DNA of 64,000 bases from JAEUJZ01 sp964460115 (GTDB lineage Bacteria; Myxococcota_A; Polyangia; Palsa-1104; JAEUJZ01), in NCBI GenBank assembly GCA_964460115.1, contig CAYWPR010000027.1, forward strand, positions 1 through 64,000, in the 5' to 3' direction. A program made the translations under genes and the position numbers. This document shows, in pieces, positions 27,495 through 35,357 of this stretch. The notes under the pieces were generated by a model. It saw only the letters and a program-made list of their open reading frames with translations, did not search any database and was not told the origin of the DNA. Each line of letters opens with the position of its first letter. Position 1 is the stretch's first letter.

Positions 27495-28355
27495 ATGCCG
27501 GATGCCAGTAACTTCCTGACCCACGAAAACCTGCCGCTATCGCCAGAGCGTTGGCGCGAACTCAACATGGCGGTGGTCGAGGTCGCTCGTCGTCGGCTGG
27601 TCGGTCGACGCTTTTTGGACCTTTATGGACCGCTTGGCGCTGGCGTACAGTCGGTACATAACGATGTGTATAGCGGGACCGAGCGCGCCGCGATTGGCAT
27701 ATTGGGGGAAGAGCCGAGCCCGCCCGTGCACACCACCGGCCGGCAGATGCTGACCATTCCGATCTTGTACAAAGACTTTTCGCTATACTGGCGCGATCTG
27801 CAGACGAGCGATCAGTTCGGAATGCCGCTTGATATGTCGGCTGCCGCCGGTGCATCGAGCTTTGTCGCCGATCGCGAAGACGATATGGTCTTTAATGGCA
27901 TAAAAGAGCTTGGGCTGGCCGGATTGACCACGGTTCCCGGGCGCCAAATCGCGCCGCTCGGAGACTGGAACAAAGTCGGTACGGCGCTGGCTACGGTCTC
28001 GGCCGCCATTGAAAAACTGGTCGAAAGCGGCTATTACGGACCCTATTGTCTGGTCAGTAGTCCGCACCTATATGCAAAGTTGGCTCGTTTCGTCGAAAAC
28101 ACCGGTGTTTCCGAGCTTGGCCATATACGCGAGCTCTGCACCGATGGCGTGTTTCGCTGTAGCGTGCTGCCGATGCACTTGGCGGTGCTTATCAGCACTG
28201 GCCCGCAGAACTTTGATCTCGCGGTTGCTCAGGACTTTCGCGTGGCCTACCTGGGCGCCGAAAAGATGAACCACCCATTCCGAGTCTTCGAATGTGCCGT
28301 GCTACGTATCAAACGCGCGCAGGCAATTTGTACCTTGGAACCCAAACCAGCCTAG
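27495..28355 (+). CDS. Family 1 encapsulin shell protein
   Basis: Linocin M18/encapsulin-type HK97-fold protein of 286 aa, of the usual length. It begins with the diagnostic LPLSPERWRELNMAVVEVARRRLVGRRFLDLYGPLG region, which forms the cargo-peptide pocket. The P-domain and A-domain follow (..MVFNGIKELGLAGL, LVSSPHLYAKL) and it ends in the E-loop/FRVFECAVLRI strand. It self-assembles into an icosahedral compartment around the EncFtn-like cargo. The ATG is translationally close-coupled to the cargo gene (TGA-G-ATG). Confidence 0.95.
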   Translation: MPDASNFLTHENLPLSPERWRELNMAVVEVARRRLVGRRFLDLYGPLGAGVQSVHNDVYSGTERAAIGILGEEPSPPVHTTGRQMLTIPILYKDFSLYWRDLQTSDQFGMPLDMSAAAGASSFVADREDDMVFNGIKELGLAGLTTVPGRQIAPLGDWNKVGTALATVSAAIEKLVESGYYGPYCLVSSPHLYAKLARFVENTGVSELGHIRELCTDGVFRCSVLPMHLAVLISTGPQNFDLAVAQDFRVAYLGAEKMNHPFRVFECAVLRIKRAQAICTLEPKPA

Positions 28356-28385
28356 CTGGGATCATGAGGAGGCTGCCGGAGGTAA

Positions 28386-28703
28386 ATGATGTCCATGGAT
28401 GAGATGCAAAATATCTCGGGGTGGCCCGAATACACCCCAGGACCGTTCCCGCTACGTTTTTCGCCAGCGCGCGACGAAGACGAAGACGAGGACGTAGATG
28501 ACGACGACGACCTCGATGATGATGATGATGACTTCGACGACGAGGATCTAGACGACGAAGATCTAGACGACGAGGACGAAGATTTCGACTATGAGGATGA
28601 GGACGAGGAAGGTGGAGATGAGCTGGACGAGGACTTCGAAGACGAAGACTTCGAAGACGAAGACTTCGAAGACGAAGAAGACTTTGAAGATGACGACATC
28701 TAG
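28386..28703 (+). CDS. Hyperacidic Asp/Glu-rich protein
   Basis: After a ~28-residue ordinary N-terminus (..ISGWPEYTPGPFPLRFSPAR), the remaining ~75 residues are almost only Asp and Glu with regularly spaced Phe, Tyr or Leu. Near the end a 15-bp unit (GAAGACGAAGACTTC, coding EDEDF) repeats about three times. The gene starts 30 bp after the encapsulin stop behind GGAGG; ATG 28389 or 28395 would be better spaced than 28386. It is probably intrinsically disordered and metal-binding. Position suggests a role with the ferritin compartment, such as iron chaperoning or mineral nucleation, but that is inference. No named family. Confidence 0.75.
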   Translation: MMSMDEMQNISGWPEYTPGPFPLRFSPARDEDEDEDVDDDDDLDDDDDDFDDEDLDDEDLDDEDEDFDYEDEDEEGGDELDEDFEDEDFEDEDFEDEEDFEDDDI

Positions 28704-28729
28704 TCGCAAATAGCCAAGCGGTCGCCCTT

Positions 28730-29287
28730 ATGAACCAAGAGTACGTCGTCCAAGCGACCGCTGGAAGCAAGACCAAAAGCTGCGAGGTCACAGTCGAGGC
28801 GCTAGAGCGCGCCGATGCGACCGCGTCCGAGCGCTTTCGAGTCGTCCTCGACGGTCAAGAACGGATCGTCGAGGTGCGGCGATTTGATGAGCGCGGCAGC
28901 GTCGTTTCTTTTTCGCTGATCGATGCGGACGGAAAGCAGCATTTGCTGGACATCGATGGCGGGCTGCCGGATTTCAAGCTCAGCCTGGGCGGGCGAGATC
29001 CGCTACAACTGAAAGTACAAGCTCGTCGCGATTTGCTGACCACGGCCAGTAGCCAAGCCGGTCTGCCCGGCAGCGGTGAAGTACGCGCCGCCATGCCTGG
29101 CAAAGTCGTCAAACTGCTTTGCCAGGTCGGTGATACGGTGAAGGCAGGGCAGGGGCTTTTGGTCATCGAAGCGATGAAGATGGAAAACGAATTGCGGGCG
29201 CCGGTTGCCGGCAAAGTCAGCGCCCTCCACGTGCGTGAGGGCCAAGCTGTCGAGCACGGCCAGGCACTGGCTGTACTGTCGTCGTGA
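28730..29287 (+). CDS. Biotin carboxyl carrier-type protein
   Basis: The last ~70 residues of this 185-aa protein form a biotinyl/lipoyl domain with the biotinylation motif EAMKM (Lys150), preceded by MPGKVVKLLCQVGDTVKAGQ. The N-terminal ~110 residues resemble the linker region of acyl-CoA carboxylase biotin subunits. It would carry CO2 between biotin carboxylase and a carboxyltransferase, neither of which is in the window. It starts 27 bp after the hyperacidic gene and is followed by the MaoC gene at 6 bp. Confidence 0.88.
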   Translation: MNQEYVVQATAGSKTKSCEVTVEALERADATASERFRVVLDGQERIVEVRRFDERGSVVSFSLIDADGKQHLLDIDGGLPDFKLSLGGRDPLQLKVQARRDLLTTASSQAGLPGSGEVRAAMPGKVVKLLCQVGDTVKAGQGLLVIEAMKMENELRAPVAGKVSALHVREGQAVEHGQALAVLSS

Positions 29288-29293
29288 ACATTT

Positions 29294-29776
29294 ATGGAAG
29301 AGCTACGTTTTGACGATATTGCCGGCCTAAAGCGGCGCATTGGTGAACCCTTTAGCCCCTTTGGCGCGCCGATCGCCATTCAGCAAGAAATGATCGATCG
29401 CTTTGCGGCGCTGACCGGCGATCACCAATGGATACATATTGATGTCGAGCGTGCTCGACGCTCAAGTCCCTTGGGCAGCACCATCGCGCATGGGTTTTTG
29501 CTGCTCAGTCTGCTGCCGCGCCTGCGCGAGCGATCGGACCTGCGCATTGTGGGCTACGCCAGCGTGCTGAACTATGGAGCGGATCGCCTGCGCTTTTTGA
29601 GCCCGGTGCCACCTGGTCGCTCGGTGCATGCGCGAGCACGCATTTACTCTGTCGAACCAAAGCCCAAAGGCACCCTGATCGGTGAAGAAATTGAAGTGGG
29701 AATTTTGGGCCAAGAAGATGGCCGTCCGGCACTTAGCTACAGCATGCTGACTCTTTACCAGGCTGCACATTCCTAA
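29294..29776 (+). CDS. MaoC-like (R)-specific enoyl-CoA hydratase
   Basis: Single hot-dog domain of 160 aa with the hydratase-2 signature FAALTGDHQWIHIDVERA (catalytic Asp43, His48) followed by GSTIAHGFLLLSLLP. It hydrates or dehydrates trans-2-enoyl-CoA, as in NodN/MaoC proteins. It is co-transcribed with the biotin carrier gene, which points to acyl-CoA metabolism. Its stop overlaps the convergent queA-like stop by 4 bp. Confidence 0.9.
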   Translation: MEELRFDDIAGLKRRIGEPFSPFGAPIAIQQEMIDRFAALTGDHQWIHIDVERARRSSPLGSTIAHGFLLLSLLPRLRERSDLRIVGYASVLNYGADRLRFLSPVPPGRSVHARARIYSVEPKPKGTLIGEEIEVGILGQEDGRPALSYSMLTLYQAAHS

Positions 29777-30879
29777 GACCTAGCGGCCAAAATGCTCAGT
29801 CGCTGCGTTTGTTCGCTAGCGCTTAGCAGCGCCGGGCCGAGCAGGCACAAATCGCCGAATTCGTGGCAAAGATAGCCTTGCTGGATGGCGTGTTCCCAGG
29901 CCGCTGATAAAAACGCTGCCGGAGCGAACGCCGACAATAAGCGAAAATGGCTTTCTTTTGGGCCGTGCAGACCGCTTAGCAGTGCATCCACCATTTGCAG
30001 CCTGGTGTGGGCATCCAAGAGCAGATCCGTGCGCGCACTACCGGCCATAAGCGTGCCGGGGGCAGCGCCTGCCGCTTGCGCATTGCGCGCCGCCCCTTCT
30101 AAGGCCCGTACCACGGTGGTTCCCACGGCGATGATGCGTCCTTGGCGACGCCGAGCCCGAGCGATGGCCGCGACCGTAGTTTGCGGAATGTCGTAGCGTT
30201 CAGGCAGCGGCAGCGCTCGATCGAGCACCGGATCGCCCGTGCTGCTTAGGCCGGCGGCATGGGTGATCCAGCACAGCTCTATCCCTTTTTGCCGCAAGGC
30301 CAAAAGCGTTTGCCAGGTCAGCGGTCGCCCCGCAGACGGCATCTCGGCTGCCCACGGCCGTGCACCATAGACCGTTTGCACCGACCATAGGTTCAAGTCG
30401 TCCTGTAGATAGGAGTACTGCACGGGCCGCCCCTTTCGATACAAGGCGGCCCACAGCGCCGCGCCGCGCAGATTAAACTCCATCTCGATGAGCCGCGGCG
30501 ACAGCGGAGAAATGGCTGTCACTTGCGCGGACAGGTCCGCTGCCAAAATCAGTCGATCGCCAAGCTGCAAGTCTTTAGGGGGCGCACGATGCTCGGTGGG
30601 AATGCGCCAATCGCCGGCGCCAAAGACGACGGCGCTAAAGCGTTCGCCTTCCGCGGGTCCGCATAGGCGCAATTCGATGGGCTGGCCCTGCGCATCTACA
30701 CCGAGCAGCGAGGCCGGCAATGTCGCTGCATCATTTACTACCAGCAGATCGCCGACGCTCAGATAATTTGGCAAATCCGCGGCTTTGTTTTCGGAAAAGG
30801 CCCCGGAACTTGCATCGATGATTAACAATCGTACGTCGTCGCGTCGCGCGCGGGGATATTTTGCCGCTTGCATGGTCAT
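29773..30879 (-). CDS. QueA-like S-adenosylmethionine:tRNA ribosyltransferase-isomerase homologue
   Basis: The QueA fold is recognisable in this 368-aa protein: ARRDDVRLLIID, LSVGDLLVVNDAATLPASLLG, the QTVYGARPWAAEMPSAGRP region and a C-terminal HESHF-like KESHFRLL. It lacks the usual N-terminal LPEELIAQ segment, and the GSVAAPTAGLHF signature is replaced. It therefore belongs to a divergent group and may not make queuosine. Its ATG overlaps the SDR stop by 4 nt. Confidence 0.7.
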   Translation of the reverse strand: MTMQAAKYPRARRDDVRLLIIDASSGAFSENKAADLPNYLSVGDLLVVNDAATLPASLLGVDAQGQPIELRLCGPAEGERFSAVVFGAGDWRIPTEHRAPPKDLQLGDRLILAADLSAQVTAISPLSPRLIEMEFNLRGAALWAALYRKGRPVQYSYLQDDLNLWSVQTVYGARPWAAEMPSAGRPLTWQTLLALRQKGIELCWITHAAGLSSTGDPVLDRALPLPERYDIPQTTVAAIARARRRQGRIIAVGTTVVRALEGAARNAQAAGAAPGTLMAGSARTDLLLDAHTRLQMVDALLSGLHGPKESHFRLLSAFAPAAFLSAAWEHAIQQGYLCHEFGDLCLLGPALLSASEQTQRLSILAARS

Positions 30880-31649
30880 AGTTGCACCGGTTCTGCCTGC
30901 AATGTTTTTGCGCCCGTCATTGCGGAAGCCAAAATGCGCTGCTCGTTTTGGGGCGATACGTCGAGCTTTTCGGAGATATGCAAAAGAATGCGCGCCGCGA
31001 TATCGGCCGGATCGGCAAGTGTGGCGGGATCCGCTTCGGGCATCGCATCGGCATGCATGCGCGTGTTCATCTCGCCGGGATCCACGGACAAAAAGCGGAC
31101 GCCGCTTTCGATAAGCTCGGCGGCAAAGCTGCGGGTTAGATGATCAAGCGCCGCCTTGGAGACGCCATAAGCCCCCCAGTGCGGATAGGCCTCGATCGCC
31201 GCATCCGAGCTGATGTTAAGCACGAGCCCGCCGCGCTCGCCCGTACTTCGCAAGACCATAGAGCCGGCAAGAATTTTGATCAGCCGAAAAGGTCCAAGCA
31301 AGTTCACCTGCAGCACGCGCTCGAAGTCTTCGCATTCCGTATCCAGCAAAAGGGGCATAGGAAGCGGCCCGAGACTGCTCGCATTATTGATGAGCAAATC
31401 GATGGGTCCTAAAAGGGCTGCCGCCTCTCCGGCGATGCGAAAAATGGCCTGCTTGTCGCCAATGTCGGCGGCAATTCCAAATGCCGTGCCTCCGGCCTTT
31501 TGAATCGCGAGCACCACTTCATCAAGCGCCGCGGCGTCGCGGGCGACCAGGCAAAGACGGGCACCAGCTTGGCCCAGCGCCAGCGCCAGCGCTCGACCAA
31601 GACCGCGGCTGGCACCGGTAATGACTACAGCAGTTTGTGAAATCTTCAT
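30876..31649 (-). CDS. Short-chain dehydrogenase/reductase
   Basis: Classical SDR of 257 aa with cofactor motif TGASRGLG, NNAS and the expected Ser/Tyr-x3-Lys site (NISSDAA..YGVSKAAL). ATG 31649 is chosen because GGAGGGAG lies just upstream and the Rossmann strand follows; longer frames run into the intergenic region. It forms an operon with the QueA-like gene and is divergent from the XRE-cupin regulator, 84 bp away, which may control it. Confidence 0.9.
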   Translation of the reverse strand: MKISQTAVVITGASRGLGRALALALGQAGARLCLVARDAAALDEVVLAIQKAGGTAFGIAADIGDKQAIFRIAGEAAALLGPIDLLINNASSLGPLPMPLLLDTECEDFERVLQVNLLGPFRLIKILAGSMVLRSTGERGGLVLNISSDAAIEAYPHWGAYGVSKAALDHLTRSFAAELIESGVRFLSVDPGEMNTRMHADAMPEADPATLADPADIAARILLHISEKLDVSPQNEQRILASAMTGAKTLQAEPVQL

Positions 31650-31733
31650 GAGCTCCCTCCTTCCATTTGAAGCGTAGGAACTCGTCGTCAATTTGTCGGC
31701 GATCTTGCTAATAGAATAGCAAGCAGCCACTCT

Positions 31734-32330
31734 GTGAGCATGAACAGCGCAAAGAAGGATGCCTTCTTCGGGCTTTCGGATGAGCTAGGCGCAAACCTTG
31801 GCAATAACATCCGTCAGCTTCGCGAAGCCCGCGGCTTGACCCAGCAGCAAATGGCCAAAATTTCGACGATTCCGCGTCCGACTTGGGCCAACTTGGAATC
31901 CGGCGCGGCCAATCCAACGATCGGAGTGCTGGTCAAAGTGGCTGCGGCGCTACAGGTGTCGGTGGAAGAATTGCTGGCCCCGCCGCGCGCTGAAGCGCGC
32001 TTTTTTGCGGCCGAAAAATTGCCGGCCCGCCGTCGCGGAAGCGTTTTGGTGCGTCAGCTTTTGCCCGAGCCACTAGTCGGCATGCAGTTTGATCGCATGG
32101 AAATGCCGGCGGGCAGTCAAATGACCGGAATTCCGCACACGCCGGGTACACGTGAGTATTTGACGTGTGAACGCGGCTGCATCGAATTGAGTGAATCCGG
32201 ACAAGTATGGCGCTTGCACCCCGGAGACGTCGTGGTCTTTCGCGGCGATCAAAAACACGGCTATCGCAACCCCGGTCGCGAGCTAGCCATTGCCTATAGC
32301 GTCGTGGCGCTGGCTCCGTTATCGACCTGA
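31734..32330 (+). CDS. XRE-family regulator with cupin domain
   Basis: A helix-turn-helix of the Cro/CI type spans about 22-80 (IRQLREARGLTQQQMAKIS..LESGAANPT), followed by a single cupin domain (about 105-195, with PGTREYLTCERG and LHPGDVVVFRGDQKHGY). Total length is 198 aa. Such proteins sense small ligands through the cupin and repress neighbouring metabolic genes (family knowledge). It may start at GTG 31734 or ATG 31740. The divergent SDR-QueA operon is the obvious candidate target. Confidence 0.88.
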   Translation: MSMNSAKKDAFFGLSDELGANLGNNIRQLREARGLTQQQMAKISTIPRPTWANLESGAANPTIGVLVKVAAALQVSVEELLAPPRAEARFFAAEKLPARRRGSVLVRQLLPEPLVGMQFDRMEMPAGSQMTGIPHTPGTREYLTCERGCIELSESGQVWRLHPGDVVVFRGDQKHGYRNPGRELAIAYSVVALAPLST

Positions 32331-32357
32331 TTGGCGTCTAAACACCGAAATCGCTGA

Positions 32358-32594
32358 TTATCCGTCCGAGCAATCCAAGAAAAAACCACAGCGCAAGCAG
32401 CGCATCTTGCAGCCGCGGTCTATAAGCTGAAATCCGCATCCCGGACAAATGCTGTGCGCATCCACTTGAGCCGCGGTCTTTGGAACCTGCGCTTTTAGGT
32501 CCGTGGCGGAAAAGACCGATGTCGGATTGCGACCTACAACTGACGAGAAGGGCGCATCATTGCGTGAATGTCTAGGCATAGGGGCAAACGGCAA
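32358..32594 (-). CDS. Small zinc-ribbon protein
   Basis: The last ~34 residues of this 78-aa frame form a compact zinc ribbon: ICPGCGFQLIDRG then MRCLRCGFFLDCSD, two Cys-x2-Cys knuckles, plus a further Cys. I have the impression that similar short ribbons occur in deltaproteobacterial genomes. The N-terminal half is less protein-like, so the true start may lie further in. It is convergent with the XRE-cupin gene. Confidence 0.55.
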   Translation of the reverse strand: MPFAPMPRHSRNDAPFSSVVGRNPTSVFSATDLKAQVPKTAAQVDAHSICPGCGFQLIDRGCKMRCLRCGFFLDCSDG

Positions 32595-32931
32595 ACTTCA
32601 TCCTACCATATCCACAGCGCCGACCCATTGTAACGTATTGAAAACAATCGTGACCTCGCTCGCACAATGGCGCTTGTGCACCTACCTAGTGCGTACTTTG
32701 CCCGCACGGCCCTCATTTGACCCCGGTTAGTGACAATCGTCCCCGTGATGCGCGCCGTCGAGTTACAATATCGTTGTGTCCCAAGGCTCGGGCGATTCAT
32801 GGCGGTAGTCCGAAGTGGCGCACGGAAGGGTTTGGTCAGCATAGTTACACGATGCTAAAAAGTACCGACAACCAGCGGGTTGCCGACTGCGTATGGACGC
32901 CACGGGGCACGTGTAAAGAGGGGTCCAGGCG
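32595..32931. other. Intergenic region upstream of receiver-kinase gene
   Basis: These 337 bases contain no frame with family features. They presumably hold promoters for the zinc-ribbon gene (minus) and the receiver-kinase gene (plus); no clear -35/-10 pair stands out. The ATG at 32932 is preceded by AGAGGGGTCCAGGCG, a usable ribosome site. Confidence 0.4.
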
Positions 32932-34782
32932 ATGAACCCCTCTTCCCGTTCTCAATTGGCGCCGGCTGTGGATTTGCGCGACGCCGTCGTTCTCCTCGTC
33001 GATGACGACATCGAAGGGGCGCGCAAGATTGGCGATCTGTTACAAGAATCCGGATTTCAGCCGCAATTGGCCCATACCGGACCGCAAGCCAAGCAGATCG
33101 TGTTCAAAAATTCGCCGGACGCGGTTTTGCTCGACCTGAAGCGCGCCGATATGGACAGCTTCGAGCTTTGCCGGCAGCTTAAAATGACGCCGCAGACTCG
33201 CGGAATTCCAGTGCTGTTTATCAGCGATCGCAGCGATATCAGCGCCAAAGTGCGCGCGTTTCGCCTTGGTGCTGTGGACTATCTGCTACGACCTTTTGAA
33301 TTTGAAGAATTGCTGGTTCGCATCGAGCTGCACATTCGCAACAGCCGCAAGATCAAAGAGCTGGAACGCGAAAAGGCCGAGCTTGCCAAAGAGAACAAAG
33401 ATCTGAAGAAAGAAAAACCGACGAACCAGCCCATTTATGCCAATCCCGCTGACCTGCCGACGGGGTTTGTCATTGATGGCAAATATCGTCTGGAATGCCG
33501 CATCGGACTTGGCGGTTTTGGCGTGGTGTATCGCGCCATGCACTTGCAATTGCAGCGGCAGGTTGCGGTCAAAGTCTTCCGCTCGCTTGGACACCTTAGC
33601 ACCGAGGATGCGCTGAATCGTTTTCGTCAGGAAGGAACCTCGGCCAGCCGGCTAAATCATCCCAATGCCGTCGCCATGCTCGATTCGGGAATTGCTTCTG
33701 GGGGCATTCCTTATCTGGCCATGGAGCTTTTAGTCGGCCGCACGCTCGCCGACGATCTGCGCGAACGCCATCAGTTGCCGCTGGCGCGCTGTATTCAAAT
33801 CATTCTGCCCATCTGCGATGTTCTCGTTGAAGCGCATGCGGCGGGAATTGTTCATCGGGACATCAAACCCGAGAACGTGTTTTTGCACCGCGCCCGTTTT
33901 GGCGAAGTCATAAAAGTTCTAGATTTTGGAATCGCCAAACTAGTTGGCGCGGATTCCGATCTCGATCGCCCCGCAGTGACTGGCGGTGGCGGCATTTTGG
34001 GCACTCCGACCTATATGGCGCCCGAACGCCTGCGGCATGGTCCTTATGATGGGCGCAGCGATGTCTACAGCGTCGGTGTAATGCTTTATCAAATGCTGTG
34101 CGGGCGAACGCCATTTCCGGCGGATGCCAAAGGGTTTTTAGAAGTGGTGCTTAACCACTTAAACGAGCCCGTGCCTCCGCTGCGCAAATGGAACCCGGCG
34201 ATTCCTGAGCCCATTGCCAACTTGGTGATGCGCACTCTGGTCAAAGATCCGGCGCTGCGCCCAACTGCTCGTGAACTGCTTACCGAGCTTGTTCAAGTGG
34301 TGCGAAAAACCGTCGGCGTCATTGAAGGCAGTGAATCGCCCGCCGCTAGCGCCCGCTCTGACGAGACCTTATTTTTGTTGCGCAGCGACCTGAATCCGCC
34401 GCGCCGAATCCGTTCGGCGGGGGCGGCATCCGCGTTTTCATCGTCCTCTTCGTCATCATCCTCTTCGTCATCATCCTCTTCGTCATCATCCTCTTCGTCA
34501 TCGTCCTCTTCGTCATCATCCTCTTCGTCCGGTGCGTCGCCGCTGTCATCATCGGCTTCGTCTTCGGCCTCTCCGCCGTCTTCTTCCCGTTCGTCTTCTT
34601 TAGGCATTCCGAAGTTTTCGGAAATTACCTTGCATCCTTCTTCCGCTTCCACCTTGCCGCCGCCCGCGCCATCTAAACATTCGTCACCGGCAAATCCTAG
34701 CGCCGACACGCTGGAATCAAAGCTGCCGCCGCTGTCACCAACCGCTGCAACCCTAGAAATTAAAATTCCACGGCAGTCTTAA
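32932..34782 (+). CDS. Response-regulator receiver fused to Ser/Thr kinase
   Basis: In this 616-aa protein a receiver domain (about 17-135) has acidic pocket Asp24-26, phospho-acceptor Asp68 (VLLDLKR) and Ser98. The invariant lysine is replaced by Arg120 (YLLRPFEF). A coiled-coil linker (about 138-160, EREKAELAKENKDLKKEK) leads to a complete kinase with GLGGFGVVY, VAVKVF, HRDIKPEN and DFG. The C-terminal ~130 residues are Ser/Pro-rich with a run of more than 30 serines. It would let a histidine kinase modulate Ser/Thr phosphorylation. It has no membrane segment. Confidence 0.9.
   Translation: MNPSSRSQLAPAVDLRDAVVLLVDDDIEGARKIGDLLQESGFQPQLAHTGPQAKQIVFKNSPDAVLLDLKRADMDSFELCRQLKMTPQTRGIPVLFISDRSDISAKVRAFRLGAVDYLLRPFEFEELLVRIELHIRNSRKIKELEREKAELAKENKDLKKEKPTNQPIYANPADLPTGFVIDGKYRLECRIGLGGFGVVYRAMHLQLQRQVAVKVFRSLGHLSTEDALNRFRQEGTSASRLNHPNAVAMLDSGIASGGIPYLAMELLVGRTLADDLRERHQLPLARCIQIILPICDVLVEAHAAGIVHRDIKPENVFLHRARFGEVIKVLDFGIAKLVGADSDLDRPAVTGGGGILGTPTYMAPERLRHGPYDGRSDVYSVGVMLYQMLCGRTPFPADAKGFLEVVLNHLNEPVPPLRKWNPAIPEPIANLVMRTLVKDPALRPTARELLTELVQVVRKTVGVIEGSESPAASARSDETLFLLRSDLNPPRRIRSAGAASAFSSSSSSSSSSSSSSSSSSSSSSSSSSSSSSSGASPLSSSASSSASPPSSSRSSSLGIPKFSEITLHPSSASTLPPPAPSKHSSPANPSADTLESKLPPLSPTAATLEIKIPRQS
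34441..34529 (+). repeat. 15-bp tandem repeat encoding poly-Ser
   Basis: About six copies of TCATCATCCTCTTCG (with single-base variants) encode the poly-serine stretch of the receiver-kinase. On the opposite strand the same DNA would read as Asp/Glu. The unit length keeps the frame when copies are gained or lost. Confidence 0.9.
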
Positions 34783-35002
34783 AAGCTACAAAAGCCTGCA
34801 AAAACCGTAAAAAATGCTGCGGCTTTTCTCGAAAAATCGCGTATAGTAGGAAACTTGTTGTTCTGCTCGTAATCCATGCTTGGCCATAGAGTGATAAACG
34901 AAACCTAAACCGAATTCAGAATGGTTCCGTTTATAGCTCTGCGCAGCGATTCAAATCCCTGTCAGACCCAAGTGGTAAAAAGCTCCATGAGGAGAGAAGG
35001 AA

Positions 35003-35308
35003 ATGTCGCGTAAAAAGAAAGAACGCTCAGAGACGCCAAACCGCGTCGGGCCGACCGGCAACGCTGGCCGGGAAGAGGAGCGTCCTGGGGAAGAAGTCAG
35101 TGCGGCAGAGGAAGCGCCCTCGCGCATCAGCGCCGCCATCATGCGTATTTTGGCGTCGGCCCGCGGCGCCACCGAAGGGCGACGCGCAGTGACTGCCGCC
35201 GACCTAAGTCCAGCCCGGCCGCAAAGCAGCTCCGCCAATTCTGAAGAAGCCTCCAAGTCTGCCGATGCGGCTTCCGGCGTAGAGTGGACTTTGCGGATGA
35301 TGCAGTAA
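35003..35308 (+). CDS. Small hypothetical protein
   Basis: A charged 101-aa protein (start MSRKKKERSETPNRVGP) with a short predicted helix at about 40-58 (SRISAAIMRILASARGAT) and otherwise low-complexity Glu/Ala/Ser sequence. A strong ribosome site (AGGAGAGAAGGAA directly before the ATG) supports translation. No family is recognised. It lies between the receiver-kinase and the TPR-PEGA gene. Confidence 0.6.
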   Translation: MSRKKKERSETPNRVGPTGNAGREEERPGEEVSAAEEAPSRISAAIMRILASARGATEGRRAVTAADLSPARPQSSSANSEEASKSADAASGVEWTLRMMQ

Positions 35309-35357
35309 GCCGCCCGCAAGTCATGCATTTTTTAGGATTTCACGTTATATTTTTCCT

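Noticed and set aside
28309..28791. Minus-strand Arg/His/Leu-rich frame opposite the hyperacidic gene
   Set aside because: Antisense shadow of the GA-rich repeat; composition is an artefact of the repeat.
34293..34709. Minus-strand frame rich in Asp/Glu
   Set aside because: It is the antisense reading of the poly-Ser tail of the receiver-kinase; no ribosome site, and the plus-strand gene is complete.
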